In this document: piece after piece, positions 12,687-14,173 of the stretch | How the letters are laid out: each line of letters starts with the position of its first letter | Numbering within the stretch: the first letter of the stretch is position 1 | DNA from: an uncultured Roseburia sp. | GTDB taxonomy: Bacteria; Bacillota; Clostridia; Lachnospirales; Lachnospiraceae | Assembly (NCBI GenBank): GCA_910577925.1 | Contig: CAJTOI010000043.1 | Location: 1-14,173, forward strand | Length of the DNA stretch: 14,173 nt | Direction: 5' to 3' | The notes under the pieces: model-generated | What the model was told of the DNA's origin: nothing | Database searches by the model: none | The model's input: the letters and a program-made list of their open reading frames with translations, nothing else | Program-made: the position numbers and the translations under genes

Positions 12687-12716
12687 GCCTCCGGTTCTTT
12701 CCATGTGCATTCGCAG
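12651..12716. terminator. 26-bp inverted repeat, probable bidirectional terminator
   Basis: Positions 12651-12676 and 12691-12716 are complementary over 26 bp with a single G-T wobble and a 14-nt loop that contains the stop codon of the 42-aa gene. It sits between convergent genes, 10 nt from the stop of the zinc-finger gene. No long T-run follows on either side, so termination would rest on stem strength. Confidence 0.7.
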
Positions 12717-12726
12717 CAGAGTATTC

Positions 12727-12954
12727 TCAGGCAGCATTTTTGAAATCCACAACAGCAAATTCCGTTAGTACGGATTTTAATTTTTCAATGATATTTTCAA
12801 TTTTCAGCATGGTAACGCCGTTGATATACTCCTCGCCGCACTGGTCGCATTTGAGACACGGAACATTTTTAATGATGATGAAGCAGCTGTTATAAGCTGT
12901 CATGTAAGTAGTAGTAGAATCAGTCATATCGCCTTTACAAAGAAAGCATTTCAT
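12727..12954 (-). CDS. YgiT-type zinc-finger protein, antitoxin-like
   Basis: This 75-aa protein has CxxC at Cys3/Cys6 and CxxC at Cys36/Cys39, with an extra Cys33. It matches the zinc-binding N-terminal domain of MqsA/YgiT antitoxins, including the tail GEEYINGVTMLKIENIIEKL. MqsA itself has about 131 aa, with a C-terminal HTH that binds DNA. That domain is absent here, so this protein should bind its partner but not the promoter. The gene starts 1 nt after the stop of the DUF4258 gene, and its ribosome site (AAGGAG) lies within that gene, so translation is coupled. The toxin-antitoxin role is inferred from families and layout. Confidence 0.88.
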   Translation of the reverse strand: MKCFLCKGDMTDSTTTYMTAYNSCFIIIKNVPCLKCDQCGEEYINGVTMLKIENIIEKLKSVLTEFAVVDFKNAA

Positions 12955-12955
12955 A

Positions 12956-13273
12956 TTAATTCTCCTTTCTGGTTTTCAAATCCTCTAACCATTTTTGGGA
13001 AGAAGGATAATAAGCAGTGATAATCCAAAGATAGTTTCCGTCTGTTCCAACGACAGTATGAAGCGGTTTATCGGAACAGTGATTTCCGAGAACGAGGCAG
13101 CTCGGATAAGGGTAATCGTCTGCATATTGTTCAATAATCTCACCGGTCATGATGCAGGCTATAATATCTCTTAAAAGGATGCCTCGCTGTTCTATGCGTT
13201 TTGCAGCATGCATCGTTAAGATGATGTTTTCCGGTACGCATATTTTTTGCATATCTTTCAAATTCAATGCCAA
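12956..13273 (-). CDS. DUF4258 protein, probable toxin partner
   Basis: This 105-aa protein of the DUF4258 family often sits just upstream of YgiT zinc-finger genes. Visible family features are TMHAAKRIEQRGI (20-32), the strongly conserved-looking EIIEQYADDYPYPSCLVLG (45-63), His72 and the C-terminal LWIITAYYP (82-90). The fold is thought to be RelE/BrnT-like, and a ribonuclease-type toxin is a reasonable guess, not shown. The start is taken as TTG 13273, because GGAGG lies 8 nt upstream. The in-frame ATG 13288 has no ribosome site before it and would put that GGAGG inside the gene; using it adds five residues. Confidence 0.85.
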   Translation of the reverse strand: MALNLKDMQKICVPENIILTMHAAKRIEQRGILLRDIIACIMTGEIIEQYADDYPYPSCLVLGNHCSDKPLHTVVGTDGNYLWIITAYYPSSQKWLEDLKTRKEN

Positions 13274-13368
13274 TGAAGGTTCCTCCATTTCTATTTCTCT
13301 ATAGAATCATAGTAACAAGTGTAAACGTGTGTGTCGATAAAAAATGCATACAAACATGTATAAAGAAA

Positions 13369-13758
13369 TTAGCCTCTTTTTTTTAAGTTGTCAAGTAATT
13401 CCTGGCTTAGGTTTCTTAGTGTTTCCTGCGACTTATCATCTAATTTCTTATATGTATGCACAATTCCGATAATAAGATCATAAAACGGGTTGCTCTCTTC
13501 CAACAGTTCCGACACAGCGGCGACGGTTTCGTCTTCTGGTATGTCACACATTTCACCTTCGCCGGTCAGGAGCCAATCTTTATTGATTTCAAATTCCCGG
13601 CAAATAGCATTGGCTGTTTGCTTTGTTAAATTATTTTTCCCACTTTCGATATCGCTTACGGAATTTGGCTTTAATCCTATATGTTCTCCAAATTCTTTTT
13701 GTGTCTTATCAAGAATTTCCTTTCTTAATCTTTTAATCCTATCTCCTATTGCCTCCAT
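13369..13758 (-). CDS. XRE-family (Cro/CI-like) repressor
   Basis: This 129-aa regulator has an HTH_3 domain at about 6-62: IKRLRKEILDKTQKEFGEHIG, recognition region LKPNSVSDIESGKNNLT, then the INKDWLLTGEGEM motif typical of Clostridia prophage and element repressors. Residues about 80-129 are helical, probably for dimerisation. No S24 protease domain is present, so it should not self-cleave in the SOS response. The start is ATG 13758, with GGGAGA 8 nt upstream; the in-frame ATG at 13809 lies upstream of the -10 and cannot be used. Its own promoter spacer contains the best operator copy, so it very likely represses itself and the divergent small gene. Confidence 0.92.
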   Translation of the reverse strand: MEAIGDRIKRLRKEILDKTQKEFGEHIGLKPNSVSDIESGKNNLTKQTANAICREFEINKDWLLTGEGEMCDIPEDETVAAVSELLEESNPFYDLIIGIVHTYKKLDDKSQETLRNLSQELLDNLKKRG

Positions 13759-13780
13759 ATAAACTCTCCCTTTTAAAAAC

Positions 13781-13809
13781 ATTATATCGTTGAACGATAA
13801 AAAAGTCAA
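13781..13809 (-). promoter_or_regulatory. Promoter of the XRE repressor
   Basis: On the minus strand TTGACT (13809-13804), 17 nt and TATAAT (13786-13781) form a near-perfect sigma-A promoter. The operator palindrome fills the spacer next to the -10. Confidence 0.88.
13786..13798. promoter_or_regulatory. Operator 1 of the XRE switch
   Basis: ATCGTT-G-AACGAT is a perfect 13-nt palindrome, extended to 15 by flanking T and A. It lies between -35 and -10 of the repressor promoter, ideal for autorepression. Confidence 0.8.
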
Positions 13810-13818
13810 GAAAATGCG

Positions 13819-13847
13819 TTGACATAAATCGCTAAGTGATAAATAAT
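13819..13847 (+). promoter_or_regulatory. Divergent promoter of the 41-aa gene
   Basis: TTGACA (13819-13824), a 17-nt spacer and AATAAT (13842-13847, five of six consensus bases). Operator 2 lies in the spacer and operator 3 overlaps the expected start site. Confidence 0.75.
13828..13840. promoter_or_regulatory. Operator 2 of the XRE switch
   Basis: ATCGCTAAGTGAT matches operator 1 at its outer ATC, GAT and other half-site bases, with an imperfect dyad. Its centre is 42 bp from that of operator 1. Confidence 0.65.
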
Positions 13848-13848
13848 A

Positions 13849-13861
13849 ATCGTAGAACGAA
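13849..13861. promoter_or_regulatory. Operator 3 of the XRE switch
   Basis: ATCGTAGAACGAA differs from operator 1 at two of 13 positions. Its centre is 21 bp from that of operator 2, just downstream of the -10. Confidence 0.65.
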
Positions 13862-13880
13862 ATGATGGAGGGGTGTATCT

Positions 13881-14006
13881 ATGAGCGAAAGAGGGAATCT
13901 TTTGGAAACTGTAAAAATTCTGATGCAATTTGATAAGCAGAGTCTGTTGCTCATCGACAGCGGCGCAAGGCTTTTGGCGGCGAGACAGGATATGACGCAG
14001 GATTAG
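13881..14006 (+). CDS. 41-aa small protein divergent from the XRE repressor
   Basis: ATG 13881 follows a strong GGAGGGG ribosome site at 13867-13873. The 41-aa product (MSERGNLLETVKILMQFDKQ, then SLLLIDSGARLLAARQDMTQD) is two amphipathic helices. It resembles short proteins found beside repressors in Clostridia mobile elements; function unknown. In frame after TAG 14004-14006, eight codons continue (LVELVQQ to TGA 14028-14030) and prolong the helix naturally. TAG may therefore be a recent CAG-to-TAG change that trimmed the C-terminus. It is expected to be repressed by the XRE protein. Confidence 0.65.
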   Translation: MSERGNLLETVKILMQFDKQSLLLIDSGARLLAARQDMTQD

Positions 14007-14030
14007 CTGGTCGAGTTGGTGCAGCAGTGA

Positions 14031-14173
14031 GGGGGAGCGAGAAGTGCGGATGAATCAGAGGAATGAGGTATTAAGAAAAAGGTAAACCGGGGGTTTCATC
14101 CCTCGGTTTGTTGCTAAGTAGTGTCTGCTGATTAATTCTATAACGCTTGATTTTACTGATTTGTGCCCCGATA
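14031..14173 (+). other. Right edge: tiny possible ORF and a hairpin, no clear gene
   Basis: A GGGGGAG site (14031-14037) precedes GTG 14044, which opens only 13 codons (VRMNQRNEVLRKR, stop 14083); real use is doubtful. A 10-bp hairpin with one G-T follows at 14084-14109 (AAACCG arm, TTTCAT loop, CGGTTT arm). It has no T-run on the plus strand but is T-rich beyond it on the minus strand. Nothing recognisable is seen from 14110 to the end. Confidence 0.35.

Noticed and set aside
13759..13809. 17-residue N-terminal extension of the XRE repressor
   Set aside because: The upstream ATG lies above the -10 of the gene's own promoter, and the strong GGGAGA site fits ATG 13758.

Overview
The window looks like a chromosome segment from a Gram-positive anaerobe of the class Clostridia, most likely the family Lachnospiraceae. 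This is inferred from the Bacillota-style AGGAGG ribosome binding sites, the low-to-mid GC content, protein families typical of that group, and tRNA genes that all lack an encoded 3' CCA. No rRNA gene or species-specific marker is present, so the genus is not resolved.

Layout. (1) 70-1081 holds eight tRNA genes: Asn, Glu, Thr, Met/Ile2, Asp, Val, Leu(TAA) and Arg(ACG). A strong terminator ends the cluster, and a 21-bp palindrome lies between Asp and Val. (2) 1246-4752 is a two-gene unit: coaBC (coenzyme A synthesis) and a 763-aa soluble protein whose N-terminus resembles a cyclic-nucleotide-binding fold. The coaBC decarboxylase half carries Asn where the catalytic Cys is expected. (3) 4871-5481 holds a 65-aa Asn/Ser/Lys repeat protein with its own terminator, then a single-domain rhodanese. 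(4) 5545-10579 is a compact operon with overlapping or nearly touching genes: THUMP/RlmL-type rRNA methyltransferase, secreted C1 (papain-like) protease, secreted or anchored N-acetylmuramoyl-L-alanine amidase, RdgB/HAM1 nucleotide pyrophosphatase and a YfcE-type phosphodiesterase. It mixes RNA and nucleotide housekeeping with two cell-surface hydrolases. (5) A consensus promoter drives six tRNA genes at 10688-11233: Pro, Gly, Arg(TCT), His, Gln and Lys. A small PGDYG-like protein and a separately promoted tRNA-Leu(TAG) follow.

(6) From the terminator of tRNA-Leu(TAG) onward the window becomes accessory DNA, apparently one end of a decayed integrative element. On the minus strand, ending inside the tRNA-Leu terminator, is a tyrosine-recombinase catalytic-domain pseudogene. 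It is N-terminally truncated, has two in-frame stops (one replacing the catalytic Arg of the HxLR box) and has a frameshift near the end. Then come a 42-aa protein whose last codons form half of a 26-bp terminator stem, a convergent DUF4258/YgiT-zinc-finger pair resembling a toxin-antitoxin module, and an XRE repressor. The repressor diverges from a 41-aa protein across three operator-like palindromes spaced 42 and 21 bp. The element continues past the right edge, and its second attachment site is not in the window.

The most unusual items are the Cys-to-Asn replacement in CoaC, the unannotated broken integrase at tRNA-Leu, the phased operator array of the XRE switch, the Asn/Lys repeat protein and the TA-like pair whose zinc-finger partner lacks a DNA-binding domain.
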